A stretch of 64,000 bases of DNA from Citrobacter enshiensis (GTDB lineage Bacteria; Pseudomonadota; Gammaproteobacteria; Enterobacterales; Enterobacteriaceae), in NCBI RefSeq assembly GCF_029338175.1, contig NZ_CP119862.1, forward strand, positions 1,240,001 through 1,304,000, in the 5' to 3' direction. Position 1 is the first letter of the stretch. Every line of letters begins with the position of its first letter. This document shows, in pieces, positions 10,975 to 20,463 of the stretch. Under the pieces are notes generated by a model, which saw only the letters and a list, made by a program, of their open reading frames with translations, searched no databases and was not told the origin of the DNA. A program made the translations under genes and the position numbers.

Positions 10975-12165
10975 CTACAGCACCTTATGCGGGCCGAAGC
11001 ATTCGTAATGAATGTTTTCGTTTTTCACACCGAGATTCACCAGTTGCTTCGCAGCAAATTGCATAAAGCCGACCGGACCGCAGAGGTAAAACTGCATTGA
11101 CGGGTCGCTGATTGCCCCTTCCAGTTTGTTTAAATCCATCAGACCCTCGCTATCGAAACCACCTTTGGTACGATCTCCTGCGGTCGGCTCACGATACCAG
11201 GTATGTGCGGTAAAGCGTGGCAGCGTCTTGCCCAGTGCGTTCACTTCATCAGCAAAGGCATGTACATCGCCATTTTCCGCCGCGTGGAACCAGTTCACCT
11301 GCGCGGTGTGATGCGTTTTCGCCAGCGTGTCCAGCATCGCCAGCATTGGTGTTTGCCCGACGCCTGCGGAAATCAGAGAAACAGGGGTATCGTTGGCAAC
11401 GGCCATAAAGAAATCCCCCGCCGGGGCCGCTAAATGCACCACGTCGCCCACGTTTGCATGGTTGTGCAGCCATGTTGAAACCTGACCGCCATCTTCGCGT
11501 TTAACGGCAATACGATAGCCTTTGCCATCTGGCTTGCGGGTCAGTGAATACTGACGAATCTCCTGATGCGGGAAACCTTCCGGCTTCAGCCAGACGCCCA
11601 GATATTGCCCTGGATGGTATTCTGCGACGGCGCCGCCATCGACAGGCTCAAACTCAAAACTGGTGATCAGCGCGCTACGCGGGGTTTTATTCACGATACG
11701 GAACGGGCGCGTCCCTTCCCAGCCGCCGGTTTTTTCTGCGTTCTCGCTGTAAATTTGCGCTTCACGATTGATAAAGACGTTAGCCAGTACGCCGTAGGCT
11801 TTTCCCCACGCATCCAGCACGTCCTGACCCGGGCTGAACATCTCATCCAGCGTCGCCAGCAGATGGGCTCCCACGATGTTGTATTGCTCAGGTTTGATCT
11901 GGAAACTGGTGTGCTTCTGCGCAATTTTCTCAACCGCAGGCAGCAGGGCAGGCAGGTTTTCAATATTGCTGGCATACGCGGCAATCGCGTTAAACAACGC
12001 TTCGCGCTGATCGCCATTGCGTTGATTACTCATGTTAAAAATTTCTTTGAGTTCAGGGTTATGCGTAAACATGCGATCGTAGAAATGGGCGGTCAGTTTA
12101 GGACCCGTTTCGACCAGCAGGGGAATGGTGGCTTTTACAGTGGCGATGGTTTGGGCGTCAAGCAT
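10975..12165 (-). CDS. hmp: Flavohemoprotein, nitric oxide dioxygenase
   Basis: Hmp turns NO and O2 into nitrate with NAD(P)H, the main aerobic NO defence of enterics. The 396 residues equal E. coli Hmp: a globin domain (1-138) with proximal haem ligand H85, an FAD-binding barrel (about 150-255, RQYSLT motif) and an NAD-binding domain (about 265-396, [10 protein letters not shown]). AAGGAAG lies ahead of the ATG. An NsrR-type operator lies just upstream, so expression should be induced by NO. Confidence 0.98.
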   Translation of the reverse strand: MLDAQTIATVKATIPLLVETGPKLTAHFYDRMFTHNPELKEIFNMSNQRNGDQREALFNAIAAYASNIENLPALLPAVEKIAQKHTSFQIKPEQYNIVGAHLLATLDEMFSPGQDVLDAWGKAYGVLANVFINREAQIYSENAEKTGGWEGTRPFRIVNKTPRSALITSFEFEPVDGGAVAEYHPGQYLGVWLKPEGFPHQEIRQYSLTRKPDGKGYRIAVKREDGGQVSTWLHNHANVGDVVHLAAPAGDFFMAVANDTPVSLISAGVGQTPMLAMLDTLAKTHHTAQVNWFHAAENGDVHAFADEVNALGKTLPRFTAHTWYREPTAGDRTKGGFDSEGLMDLNKLEGAISDPSMQFYLCGPVGFMQFAAKQLVNLGVKNENIHYECFGPHKVL

Positions 12166-12194
12166 GCGGGCTTCCTTTTATTTAAATCTTTAAT

Positions 12195-12215
12195 GATGTA
12201 TATCAAATGCATCTT
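12195..12215 (-). promoter_or_regulatory. NsrR operator of hmp
   Basis: Read on the minus strand, AAGATGCATTTGATATACATC is an imperfect palindrome fitting NsrR sites (AAGATGCATTT-type half). It stands about 30 bases upstream of the hmp ATG, the position of the site in E. coli. NO-damaged NsrR would release it. Confidence 0.8.
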
Positions 12216-12298
12216 ATAAAAATACCCCTGCATTGTAAATGGTTCTTTGTGATTTTGCGTTTGTAACGTTACAAAATGAAAAGTCTGCATCACAAACC

Positions 12299-12311
12299 TG
12301 AAAAGAATTCC
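12299..12311 (+). promoter_or_regulatory. Possible MetR site upstream of glyA
   Basis: TGAAAAGAATTCC fits the MetR pattern TGAA-N5-TTCA with one mismatch. A second near match (TGAA-N5-TGCA) is at 12277-12289. E. coli glyA is activated by MetR from tandem sites in this interval; these are candidates by pattern and place only. Confidence 0.4.
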
Positions 12312-12358
12312 GCTAAAATCCATAAGACCTTAATTCGACAAAGCCTTGCTCTGCCTGA

Positions 12359-12374
12359 AGGTAATCGTTTGCGT
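12359..12374 (+). promoter_or_regulatory. PurR operator of glyA
   Basis: AGGTAATCGTTTGCGT is the reverse-orientation PurR box (ANGAAAACGTTTGCGT-type) known upstream of E. coli glyA. It precedes a TTGTCA (12383-12388) and a TATACT (12416-12421), which are promoter candidates. The rest of the hmp-glyA interval (12216-12490) shows no gene. Confidence 0.75.
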
Positions 12375-12490
12375 AAAATCCTTTGTCAAGACCTGTTATC
12401 AATGAATGATTCAGTTATACTGTTGGTCGTTGTCCAACGGGACTGCCTTTTAAGGCCAAATTTTATCGTTAGCTGAGTCAGGAGATGCGG

Positions 12491-13744
12491 ATGTTAAAGC
12501 GTGAAATGAACATTGCCGATTATGATGCCGAACTGTGGCAGGCTATGGAGCAGGAAAAAGTACGTCAGGAAGAGCATATCGAACTGATCGCCTCCGAAAA
12601 CTACACCAGTCCGCGCGTCATGCAAGCGCAGGGTTCTCAGCTGACCAACAAGTATGCTGAAGGATATCCGGGCAAACGCTACTACGGCGGTTGCGAATAT
12701 GTGGATGTCGTCGAGCAACTGGCGATCGACCGCGCGAAAGAACTGTTTGGCGCTGATTACGCTAACGTCCAGCCGCACTCTGGCTCTCAGGCGAACTTCG
12801 CGGTCTACACCGCGCTGCTGCAGCCGGGCGATACTGTTCTGGGGATGAACCTGGCGCAGGGCGGTCACCTGACTCACGGCTCTCCGGTTAACTTCTCCGG
12901 TAAGCTGTATAACATCGTGCCTTACGGCATCGATGAGTCCGGTAAAATTGACTACGCCGACATGGCGAAGCAGGCTCAGGCGCACAAACCGAAAATGATC
13001 ATTGGCGGCTTCTCCGCTTACTCCGGTATCGTTGACTGGGCAAAAATGCGTGAAATCGCAGACAGCGTTGGCGCGTACCTGTTCGTCGACATGGCACACG
13101 TCGCGGGTCTGATTGCCGCTGGCGTTTACCCGAACCCGGTTCCACACGCTCACGTTGTCACCACCACCACCCACAAAACGCTGGCTGGCCCGCGCGGTGG
13201 CCTGATCCTGGCGAAAGACGGCAGCGAAGAGCTGTACAAAAAACTGAACTCCGCAGTCTTCCCAAGCGCTCAGGGCGGCCCGCTGATGCACGTAATCGCG
13301 GCGAAAGCTGTGGCGCTGAAAGAGGCGATGGAGCCTGAGTTCAAAACCTACCAGCAGCAGGTAGCGAAAAACGCCAAAGCGATGGTGGAAGTGTTCCTGA
13401 ACCGTGGCTACAAAGTGGTGTCTGGCGGTACTGAGAACCACCTGTTCCTGCTGGATCTGGTCGACAAAAACCTGACCGGTAAAGAAGCGGATGCGGCGCT
13501 GGGCCGCGCCAACATCACCGTCAACAAAAACAGCGTACCAAACGATCCGAAGAGCCCGTTTGTGACTTCCGGTATCCGTATCGGTTCTCCGGCTGTCACA
13601 CGCCGCGGCTTTAAAGAAGCGGAAGTGAAAGAGCTGGCGGGCTGGATGTGTGACGTGCTGGACAACATCAACGACGAAGCGGTTATCGAACGTATTAAAG
13701 GTAAAGTGCTGGATATCTGCGCACGCTTCCCTGTTTACGCGTAA
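12491..13744 (+). CDS. glyA: Serine hydroxymethyltransferase
   Basis: GlyA interconverts serine plus tetrahydrofolate with glycine plus 5,10-methylene-THF, the main source of one-carbon units. The 417 residues equal E. coli. PLP binds at K229 in [14 protein letters not shown]; the folate and PLP loop motifs ENYTSP and [13 protein letters not shown] are intact. ATG 12491 has GGAG six bases upstream; an ATG at 12485 in frame is too close to that site. Internal residues ([21 protein letters not shown]) look more like Salmonella/Citrobacter than E. coli. A strong terminator follows. Confidence 0.98.
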   Translation: MLKREMNIADYDAELWQAMEQEKVRQEEHIELIASENYTSPRVMQAQGSQLTNKYAEGYPGKRYYGGCEYVDVVEQLAIDRAKELFGADYANVQPHSGSQANFAVYTALLQPGDTVLGMNLAQGGHLTHGSPVNFSGKLYNIVPYGIDESGKIDYADMAKQAQAHKPKMIIGGFSAYSGIVDWAKMREIADSVGAYLFVDMAHVAGLIAAGVYPNPVPHAHVVTTTTHKTLAGPRGGLILAKDGSEELYKKLNSAVFPSAQGGPLMHVIAAKAVALKEAMEPEFKTYQQQVAKNAKAMVEVFLNRGYKVVSGGTENHLFLLDLVDKNLTGKEADAALGRANITVNKNSVPNDPKSPFVTSGIRIGSPAVTRRGFKEAEVKELAGWMCDVLDNINDEAVIERIKGKVLDICARFPVYA

Positions 13745-13763
13745 TTCTGCCTTGCAGAATAAG

Positions 13764-13789
13764 AAAAGGCCGCGAAAGCGGCCTTTTTT
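13764..13789 (+). terminator. Intrinsic terminator of glyA
   Basis: AAAAGGCCGC, a GAAA loop and GCGGCCTTTTTT make a classic hairpin with T-run. The A-run on its left side means it can also stop leftward transcripts from the convergent glycosidase gene. Confidence 0.92.
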
Positions 13790-13809
13790 CATGGTTGATA
13801 TCCCTGACG

Positions 13810-16749
13810 CTATTTGCCCGCGCTGTAAACAGTGAACAGCAAATTGTGCGAGGGCTCATCCTGCCAACTCACTCCCCCATCGACAGTGCGGCGAAGTTTG
13901 CTGCCTTCGTTATGGGCTTTAGGACGACTTAGCGTGCCGTAGCTGTTCGTTCCCCTGGAGTCACTGGCTTCAGATCCTTGTGAGCTGAAAATAATCGCGT
14001 AACGCTTGTTGATATCCAGCCCGGTTAAACGCGGCCAGACCGAATAAATCGCAGGCGAAGCAGGCAGATTGAACGGCGGCAGCGCGGCGCTAAATAGCTG
14101 CTTCGTCGGATTATCTTGTTCATCGAGCTGGACAATCTGTACCCGGAAATTATCGGCGGGTACGGCGTTGACGTAGTTTTCAAACAGCCAAAAATCCAGC
14201 TTCGGCAGATCAGTGTGCGTCAGGGTAAAGGTTTGCATAAGCTGATTTTTCCCCTGCAAATCGAAGCGTTTTTCGCCGAATTGTGGACTGTCTTTGACAA
14301 TATGCATTGAGGGGACTGCGGAGGTAGTATCGTAAACTTTTATCCGCGGCATCTGCACTTTCCCTTTGGCGTCGAGATAGCTTAAACGCAGTTGCGTTGT
14401 GGAGACTGCAGGAAAGCTCATCGTGCGATTATCACCAATGAGATAACCGCGCGTCAGCGGACGCCATTGTTTACCGTCATGCCATGACAGCGTGTAGTTA
14501 CGTATGGTGAAAGGCGCAGGCTCCTCGATCACGACCTGGTTAACACGCGTTGGTTGTGAGAGGGTGAGTGTATACGCTTTGTCTTCTGCCGTGAGGCTCG
14601 CCCCTTTCGCGATATCGGGCGGTGGAAGTGTTGGTTGCAAAGTTGTACGCGTAAAATGCAGAATCGCCGTTCCGCCTGCAGGAAGTTGATAGCGAATATC
14701 ATCTGAATTTTGCTGCCAGCGTATACCCTCATACAGGCTGGTTACCTGCCATGGCGAGCTGCCTTTCAGTCCCAGTGTGCTTGCGGAAAGCTGCCACTCT
14801 TTATCCTTATCTCCCCAGTTGGTTAGCGCGACATAGACGCTACTGTCGTCGGCATGTTGTACCAGTACCTCAGGACTGTGTTCGGCAAGATGATAAACAT
14901 TGCTCATTGTCAGTGGACGTGCGGCACGGCCGCTGGTGGCCAGTTTTAGTAACGACGTATTTTCAAGCCACGCGCTGCGATCTTCGTCAGTAAAGGGGAA
15001 ATTATCGCCCGCCAACCAGTGGCCGCCATCCATAGCGACGGCGGTAGCCAGTCGTAGCGCCGCGCGTTGTCCGGAGCGAGAGTCACCCTGTAGCAGTTGT
15101 TCCGGCATAAACATATCCGCATCGTTAAAGCGATAAAGCGTGTTGTTACTCCACCAGGACAACGCAGTGTTAAAAGCCTGACGCTCAATACCGCTGTAAT
15201 TAGCGACGCCCAGGGAAGTATCGCAGGCGGTTCTTCTCCCTTGGGTAAAGGCGGCGGGCAGCAGAGGAGAGATAGAGGCATCAAGGAAAATCGGGCGCTG
15301 CGCTTTTAGTACCTCATCACGCATAATTTTCATGCCAATACGGTAATTTTGTATCCCGTTTACGGCGCTATCGTGATGCTGTCCTTCGTATAATCCCATA
15401 TCAAGGAAATCAAGCTTGATGTAGTCGAAGTCCCAGTCGATATAGTTTTTGATATTTCGTCGCACAATATACTGCGCTGCAGGGTGGGACATATCCAGTG
15501 CATAGCTGTTGAGATAGGTCTTAACCAGTTTGCCGTTGCTGTCCTTCAGGCAGGCGTCACGATGGGTATAACCTGTATTATCTACCGGAAGATCCAGCCA
15601 GTTTTCATAGATGGTAAAGGGGGTCAGGTAACCACCTGCCTTGAGACCCTTCTTGTGTACATAGCTGGTGAAGGCGGTCATTCCTTGCGGATAACCGTCG
15701 GGTTGAAAGCCGCCATCCATGTTGACGTACTCATAGCCCAGTGGTTTGAGCTGTTGTGCAATGTAGTCGGTGATTGCATACATATCACTCGCTTTGCCGT
15801 AACTGTCGTGGGAATAAAATGCGTTAAATCCCATTGGCGCAGTTCCCTGCCAGGACATACCCGGCTCCCCCTGGTTATAGACTTTTCCGTATGTTTCCAG
15901 TCCATCACGATAGTCAGAGAAGTAACCGATAAAAAACAGATCGGAGGCCACCTGTTTTCCTGTTTGCTCGCCCCCCCAGTTATATAGCGCAAAACGACTG
16001 AGTGGCCCGTTGACCCGATCCGCTTCTCCTAATTGCTGGCTGCTTTTCCATTTTTGCACCGTGGCTGCACCGGCTATCAGACCATGGTGATTCTGGTTAT
16101 CAAACAGTGCGGTCACCCAATGGCTGATACCGTTGAATGTCACCATCGGCTCTTGCGGATTGGCAAAACGGTCAGTGCCGTTCTGGCTCTGTCCAAACTG
16201 ATTGACTGGCGCAACACCAAAATCAAAATTATTGGTGTAAGGTGTTGTATAGATACGCTTGTCGTCACCGGATGCAATATCTGCAAAAGCAGCGGTAATC
16301 GGTAAGAGTTTTGTTACCGTCAGCGCTGAAGAAGCCGAGACCTCCATATCAGTGAGTAGCCAGGGGCTACGATCGAAAAACCAGAAACGCGTCGTCAGTG
16401 TCTGCCCGTCGGCAAAATGACTGGTCAGCACCAGTTTATTCCCTTGCCCCCAGCGTTTGTCGGTAACGGTTTGCCACTGAGGTGTACGTTGCGTTGCTTG
16501 TGTGCTGTTAAGCGTGTATGTAGGGCGTTGCAACTGCGCTTCGCTATGAAACTGCGTTATCAACGGCGTGCTGCGCCACAGTAAATCACCTTCGCCTTTT
16601 TCCAGGTTATATCGCAATGTGTAATCACCATGCTGGATGGTGACATGGTTACCCTGCTGCTGAAATTGCGCAGCGTAGGCGCAGGGAATGAGAAAAAACA
16701 TCAACAGCCCAGCGGCCAGTCTGCTGGGGCGTCTACCATTTTGTTTCAT
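13810..16749 (-). CDS. Exported GH27/GH36-like (clan D) glycosidase
   Basis: A 979-residue exported enzyme, probably an alpha-galactosidase or a related retaining alpha-glycosidase. Residues 1-27 are a signal peptide with an AYA-A cleavage site. About 30-290 form a beta-sandwich. About 300-560 are a TIM barrel: MGFNAFY and YVNMDGGFQPDGYP resemble the GH27 WNS and DDCW strands. D447 in YIKLDF fits the nucleophile, D510 in RRTACDTS the acid/base, and FNDADMFMP matches the GH27 NDPDML strand. A beta domain and a discoidin/CBM-like C-terminal part (about 715-979) follow. It is the last gene of the leftward MFS-GH36-porin operon, 24 bases after the porin gene. Substrate and exact family are inferred; secretion past the outer membrane is not shown. 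Confidence 0.72.
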   Translation of the reverse strand: MKQNGRRPSRLAAGLLMFFLIPCAYAAQFQQQGNHVTIQHGDYTLRYNLEKGEGDLLWRSTPLITQFHSEAQLQRPTYTLNSTQATQRTPQWQTVTDKRWGQGNKLVLTSHFADGQTLTTRFWFFDRSPWLLTDMEVSASSALTVTKLLPITAAFADIASGDDKRIYTTPYTNNFDFGVAPVNQFGQSQNGTDRFANPQEPMVTFNGISHWVTALFDNQNHHGLIAGAATVQKWKSSQQLGEADRVNGPLSRFALYNWGGEQTGKQVASDLFFIGYFSDYRDGLETYGKVYNQGEPGMSWQGTAPMGFNAFYSHDSYGKASDMYAITDYIAQQLKPLGYEYVNMDGGFQPDGYPQGMTAFTSYVHKKGLKAGGYLTPFTIYENWLDLPVDNTGYTHRDACLKDSNGKLVKTYLNSYALDMSHPAAQYIVRRNIKNYIDWDFDYIKLDFLDMGLYEGQHHDSAVNGIQNYRIGMKIMRDEVLKAQRPIFLDASISPLLPAAFTQGRRTACDTSLGVANYSGIERQAFNTALSWWSNNTLYRFNDADMFMPEQLLQGDSRSGQRAALRLATAVAMDGGHWLAGDNFPFTDEDRSAWLENTSLLKLATSGRAARPLTMSNVYHLAEHSPEVLVQHADDSSVYVALTNWGDKDKEWQLSASTLGLKGSSPWQVTSLYEGIRWQQNSDDIRYQLPAGGTAILHFTRTTLQPTLPPPDIAKGASLTAEDKAYTLTLSQPTRVNQVVIEEPAPFTIRNYTLSWHDGKQWRPLTRGYLIGDNRTMSFPAVSTTQLRLSYLDAKGKVQMPRIKVYDTTSAVPSMHIVKDSPQFGEKRFDLQGKNQLMQTFTLTHTDLPKLDFWLFENYVNAVPADNFRVQIVQLDEQDNPTKQLFSAALPPFNLPASPAIYSVWPRLTGLDINKRYAIIFSSQGSEASDSRGTNSYGTLSRPKAHNEGSKLRRTVDGGVSWQDEPSHNLLFTVYSAGK

Positions 16750-16773
16750 AGCATTCGTGTCCTGTGTAAAGAA

Positions 16774-18192
16774 TTAAAAGATGGTAAAAGGCGCCATGAC
16801 GTTGAATTTAATGTCAATTTCATCCTGGAACATGTTGTTGTAACCCCCACTGTAGTTCGGGTTACTGCCATGGTTGTCGTAGCTGATGTAGTGGAGGTTG
16901 AAAAGTGCCCCTTTGAGGCGGCCAGTTTGCACGGTGTGTGCAATATTGAGCGTCCAGGCGGATTCATCAATGCGCTGATTCTGGTCGGCAAGTTCGCCAT
17001 CAACAGTACAGGTGGTACACGGCTTGGCGTTCCAGCCATAGATATAACCGACACCGACTGCCCAGCCAGGCAGATCGTAGTTTTTCAGATCATAAGTGAC
17101 GGCGGCAAAAGCGGAGGTTTCTCCGTTGGCGTTAAAATCGGATGCGGCATCCCACCAAATATCCAGACGGCCGTTGGAACTGGCATACGCAGGAGTTATA
17201 CGCTGCAGGAAGAAACCCTGATTTCCTTCCGCTTTAACCGTTTGCGCTTCCAGGCGGAAATCCAGAGTATCGACGGTATAACCAAAAGTGACCCCCTGAA
17301 GCCAGGCTAAACCGGAATACTCATCATTAATTGACCCATAAGCACCTTGCGTGCCGTCGCCAACCTTATCTTTTGCACCATAGAACTGATAGCTGGTACG
17401 CAACATGTTTCCGGCAACTGGGAAACTGTAAGATACTTTCCCGAAGTACTGATCTTTAAATCCTTCGGCTTGTGCCCATGAGGCTTCTAACAGTAGGTTA
17501 TTTTTAAAGTCATATTTAAAACCCAGTGAATGAATATAATCAATTTTGGTTTTATTATCTGCGCCGCGAAATTCATACATTTCGGTATACCACGGCGCTT
17601 TATATTTATCTGTCCATAAATAAGAGCTGGACAGCGCGCCATACTTACCAAAATCCCATGTGCTACCGATTTCACTCCCCTGATAGGCCCCCGGCACAAA
17701 GCCCCAGTGAGTGGCTAATAATGTTTGTCCGGATGGTTGAATATAACCAGAGCGCATCCAGTAATTATCATGCTTAAATTTTAATGCGGCTTTATATAGG
17801 TTAAAACCACCTTTATCTCCGGACCAGTCCTCTCCCCAACGCTGGTTTGCAGAGCTGAGACTGATTTCATTTGGGTGTGCGGCATTGCCGGTTGAAAGGT
17901 TAGCTGCGGCAAATCCTGCTATATCGAAGCCAATAAAATCAGCGGCATAACCAGAGATGAAATCCAGGTTAGCATTAAAGGTACTGTGATGGAGATCTTC
18001 TACATAATCCCCATAATTTTCGCTGCCCGGCGTCATATCTCGTTTATCACGATAGCGCTGGGAATAGTATATTCCACCGGTCAGGTGTGAATCATCCCAG
18101 AATCCTGCGGCCTGTGCTGGAGAAATAAAAAATTGAGTTGTAAGTGCTAAGCTAATGAGACTAAGCAGAGGAAGTTTATTATTTTTGGACAT
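16774..18192 (-). CDS. OprD/ChiP-family outer-membrane porin
   Basis: A 472-residue substrate-specific porin close to chitoporin ChiP (YbfM). It has a signal peptide (1-28, AQA-A cleavage), the family opening SHLTGGIYYSQRYRDK, internal blocks NANLDFISGYAADF, SGYIQPSGQTLLATHW and SSNGRLDIWWDAASDFNANGE, and a C-terminal phenylalanine (VMAPFTIF) that marks barrel assembly by BAM. A CTTC cysteine pair lies in a loop around 395. Between a GH36 and an exported glycosidase it most likely admits alpha-galactoside oligosaccharides rather than chito-oligosaccharides. I saw no match to the ChiX-pairing sequence of chiP mRNA in the leader, so control by ChiX is not supported. Confidence 0.85.
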   Translation of the reverse strand: MSKNNKLPLLSLISLALTTQFFISPAQAAGFWDDSHLTGGIYYSQRYRDKRDMTPGSENYGDYVEDLHHSTFNANLDFISGYAADFIGFDIAGFAAANLSTGNAAHPNEISLSSANQRWGEDWSGDKGGFNLYKAALKFKHDNYWMRSGYIQPSGQTLLATHWGFVPGAYQGSEIGSTWDFGKYGALSSSYLWTDKYKAPWYTEMYEFRGADNKTKIDYIHSLGFKYDFKNNLLLEASWAQAEGFKDQYFGKVSYSFPVAGNMLRTSYQFYGAKDKVGDGTQGAYGSINDEYSGLAWLQGVTFGYTVDTLDFRLEAQTVKAEGNQGFFLQRITPAYASSNGRLDIWWDAASDFNANGETSAFAAVTYDLKNYDLPGWAVGVGYIYGWNAKPCTTCTVDGELADQNQRIDESAWTLNIAHTVQTGRLKGALFNLHYISYDNHGSNPNYSGGYNNMFQDEIDIKFNVMAPFTIF

Positions 18193-18240
18193 AAAAAACC
18201 CTACTTTACGACGAAGAATAAGAGTGTTGTTTTATTAGTA

Positions 18241-18258
18241 GGGGGAGATTTCTCCCCC
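18241..18258 (-). other. Intercistronic hairpin between alpha-galactosidase and porin genes
   Basis: GGGGGAG and CTCCCCC form a perfect stem of at least 7 pairs with a very short loop. It lies in the 72-base gap of the leftward operon. No T-run follows on the minus strand, so it may act as an RNA-processing or 3'-protection element that sets porin levels relative to the cytoplasmic enzyme. Confidence 0.55.
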
Positions 18259-18264
18259 TTAACT

Positions 18265-20463
18265 TTACGATATACGCGTCAGATGCCAGACCCTGCTGGT
18301 GTAATCGCGGCTTAGTGGGGGATCTATCCACAGCCCTCGATACATTAACTCGTCGCCGCCTGCTGTTTTCTCAGTGTCGTCAATACGGTAATGGGCATCA
18401 GGCGCGAGGCCAGCCAGACGTAGCAGACGAAGCGGCGCAGAGGCCTGGCTTACCAGTGAAAAAGCCATAACCAGCGCTTCGCTTTGATCCGGAGAAACAA
18501 ACATCCATGCGGCAAAGTCGGTGTTTTCCCACGGGCTTACCAGACGCCAGAAGGTTCCGAACTGGAGCAACTGACGATACTGCTTATAGAAGCCAATTTG
18601 TTGTTTCACCGCTTCATCGCGTTCGCTGTCGCTGCGCATTAAATCCAGCATCAGGCCATAGTTGCCGCTCATAGCGACTGCGCCGCGCATGTCCATGCTG
18701 GTGCTGCGACCCATTTGATGGTTTGGCACTTCAGAAACGTGAGCACATTGCATCACCGGTGGATAAAGCAAACTGGTGGAGTACTGAATGTGAACCCGCG
18801 AGGCAGCATCGGTGTTATCACTAACCCAGGCCTGCGGCATGTAGTAGAGCATCCCGGGGTCGAAACGCCCCCCACCGCCTGCGCAACATTCAAACAGAAT
18901 GTGTGGGAATCGGGTGGTCAGGGCGTCGAGTAGGGCGTAAAGGCCGAGAATGTAACGGTGAGCGGTCTCCTGTTGGCACTCTGGCTGCGCTGTACTTGAG
19001 CCGACCTCGGTCATATTGCGATTCATATCCCATTTGATGTAATCGATGGGATGCTCATCAAGAAATGTGCTCATTTGCGCCAGGATGTTGGCGCGTACTT
19101 CTTCGCGCCCAAGATCCAGAATGTATTGATTTCGCCCTTCGGAGAGAGGTTGTTCACCGGCATTGAGTACCCAATCCGGGTGCAAGCGGAACAGCTCGCT
19201 TCGCCGTGAGATCATTTCCGGTTCAAACCACAGCCCGAACTTCATATCCATAGCGTGGACACTATCGATCAGCGGTTGCAGGCCATCCGGGAATTTTTGT
19301 CGGTTAACGAACCAGTCGCCCAGCGATGAGGTATCGCCATTACGCTCACCGAACCAGCCGTCATCCAGCATCAACAGTTCAACCCCCAGTGCTTTGGCAT
19401 TAGAGGCAAACTTCAGCAATTTTTCTTCATTAAAATCGAAATAGGTGGATTCCCAGTTATTGGCGAGGATAGGGCGTAACTGGTGGCGGTGCGGACCGAG
19501 CGCCAGGTTATCGCGGTATAAGTTATGCAGAGTTTGCGACAGGCCGTTTAACCCTTCATCTGACCAGGCAAGCACCGCTTCCGGAGTCTGGAACTGCTCG
19601 CCGGGGGACAGCTGCCAACCAAACCCGTGTGGATTTATCCCTAACAATAAACGGGTTTGCTGATAAGCACCCACTTCAGTACGGGCGGTAAAGTTACCGC
19701 TGTATACCAAATGTATCCCGCAAGCTTCCCCCTGCATTTCAGTCGTTTCTGGGCGAACCAGACCAATAAATGGCTGCTGATGTGTGCTGCTGGCGCCACG
19801 TTTGCTGTCCAGGACGTTAATTCCGGGGTTAAGCGCCTGACGATGCCACTGACGTTCGCGCGCCCATGCTCCGGGAAACTGAATCTGCTGCCAACGAGCA
19901 TCCGGCAGGTCGAGACTGCAGCTTAATGCTCTTAATACGCGCAGCGGTTGAGTTGCCTTATTTGTTAATTTGGCCGATCGCGCGATAGCCGCATGCTGGC
20001 GAAAAATGGTGTAACTTAGTTCCGCTTGCAGATGCGTCACCGGGTCTGCGAGGGTAATAATTAATGTCTGCGCATCATTATCTTGCTCGACCCAGGTAGC
20101 GGGTAATCCGTGCAAATCCGGCTTACCGGCAACGATACGGTGCGAGACGTAATGCAAATTACTCACCTGATGACCGTCAACATAGCGGACCTCAAAAGCC
20201 GGTTCCCGATAATCGCCTGCGCCATGTCCGGGATACTCCTGTAGGGCGGTATCCAGAGAAAAGGTTCTGTCTGGCCAGGCGGCGGGTGTTGGCGAAAACG
20301 AAGAGCGATCCAGCGCCGGGTAGTCGTAGCCACGACTCCATGTCGTTACTCTCTTACCCCAATAACCGTGCGTCAGATAGCGACCATGAGCGACGGTCAG
20401 CACATAACTAATATTGTCGTTCTGCAGATGAAAAGTCTGCGTTTGTTCATTCCAGCTGATCAT
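18265..20463 (-). CDS. GH36 alpha-galactosidase (AgaA/RafA type)
   Basis: Hydrolyses terminal alpha-1,6-galactose from melibiose, raffinose and similar sugars. At 732 residues it has the usual GH36 layout: N-terminal beta-supersandwich (1-320), TIM barrel (about 325-650) and C-terminal beta domain. The nucleophile is D479 in YIKWDMNRN and the acid/base D549 in AWVSDNTDA, nearly the same numbers as in the Geobacillus AgaA enzyme; LDDGWFG and ECCAGGGGRFDPG are also intact. There is no signal peptide, so it is cytoplasmic. Its ATG overlaps the stop of the upstream symporter gene by four bases, a sign of coupled translation and shared substrate. Confidence 0.92.
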   Translation of the reverse strand: MISWNEQTQTFHLQNDNISYVLTVAHGRYLTHGYWGKRVTTWSRGYDYPALDRSSFSPTPAAWPDRTFSLDTALQEYPGHGAGDYREPAFEVRYVDGHQVSNLHYVSHRIVAGKPDLHGLPATWVEQDNDAQTLIITLADPVTHLQAELSYTIFRQHAAIARSAKLTNKATQPLRVLRALSCSLDLPDARWQQIQFPGAWARERQWHRQALNPGINVLDSKRGASSTHQQPFIGLVRPETTEMQGEACGIHLVYSGNFTARTEVGAYQQTRLLLGINPHGFGWQLSPGEQFQTPEAVLAWSDEGLNGLSQTLHNLYRDNLALGPHRHQLRPILANNWESTYFDFNEEKLLKFASNAKALGVELLMLDDGWFGERNGDTSSLGDWFVNRQKFPDGLQPLIDSVHAMDMKFGLWFEPEMISRRSELFRLHPDWVLNAGEQPLSEGRNQYILDLGREEVRANILAQMSTFLDEHPIDYIKWDMNRNMTEVGSSTAQPECQQETAHRYILGLYALLDALTTRFPHILFECCAGGGGRFDPGMLYYMPQAWVSDNTDAASRVHIQYSTSLLYPPVMQCAHVSEVPNHQMGRSTSMDMRGAVAMSGNYGLMLDLMRSDSERDEAVKQQIGFYKQYRQLLQFGTFWRLVSPWENTDFAAWMFVSPDQSEALVMAFSLVSQASAPLRLLRLAGLAPDAHYRIDDTEKTAGGDELMYRGLWIDPPLSRDYTSRVWHLTRIS

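Noticed and set aside
12494-13792. A 432-codon open frame on the minus strand opposite glyA
   Set aside because: It mirrors a highly expressed gene with strong codon bias, which often leaves the opposite frame open. The product has no recognisable domain and no ribosome site.
16774-18240. Naming the porin chiP and expecting ChiX control
   Set aside because: The sequence is ChiP-like, but the neighbours are alpha-galactosidases and the leader has no evident ChiX-complementary stretch. The symbol was withheld.
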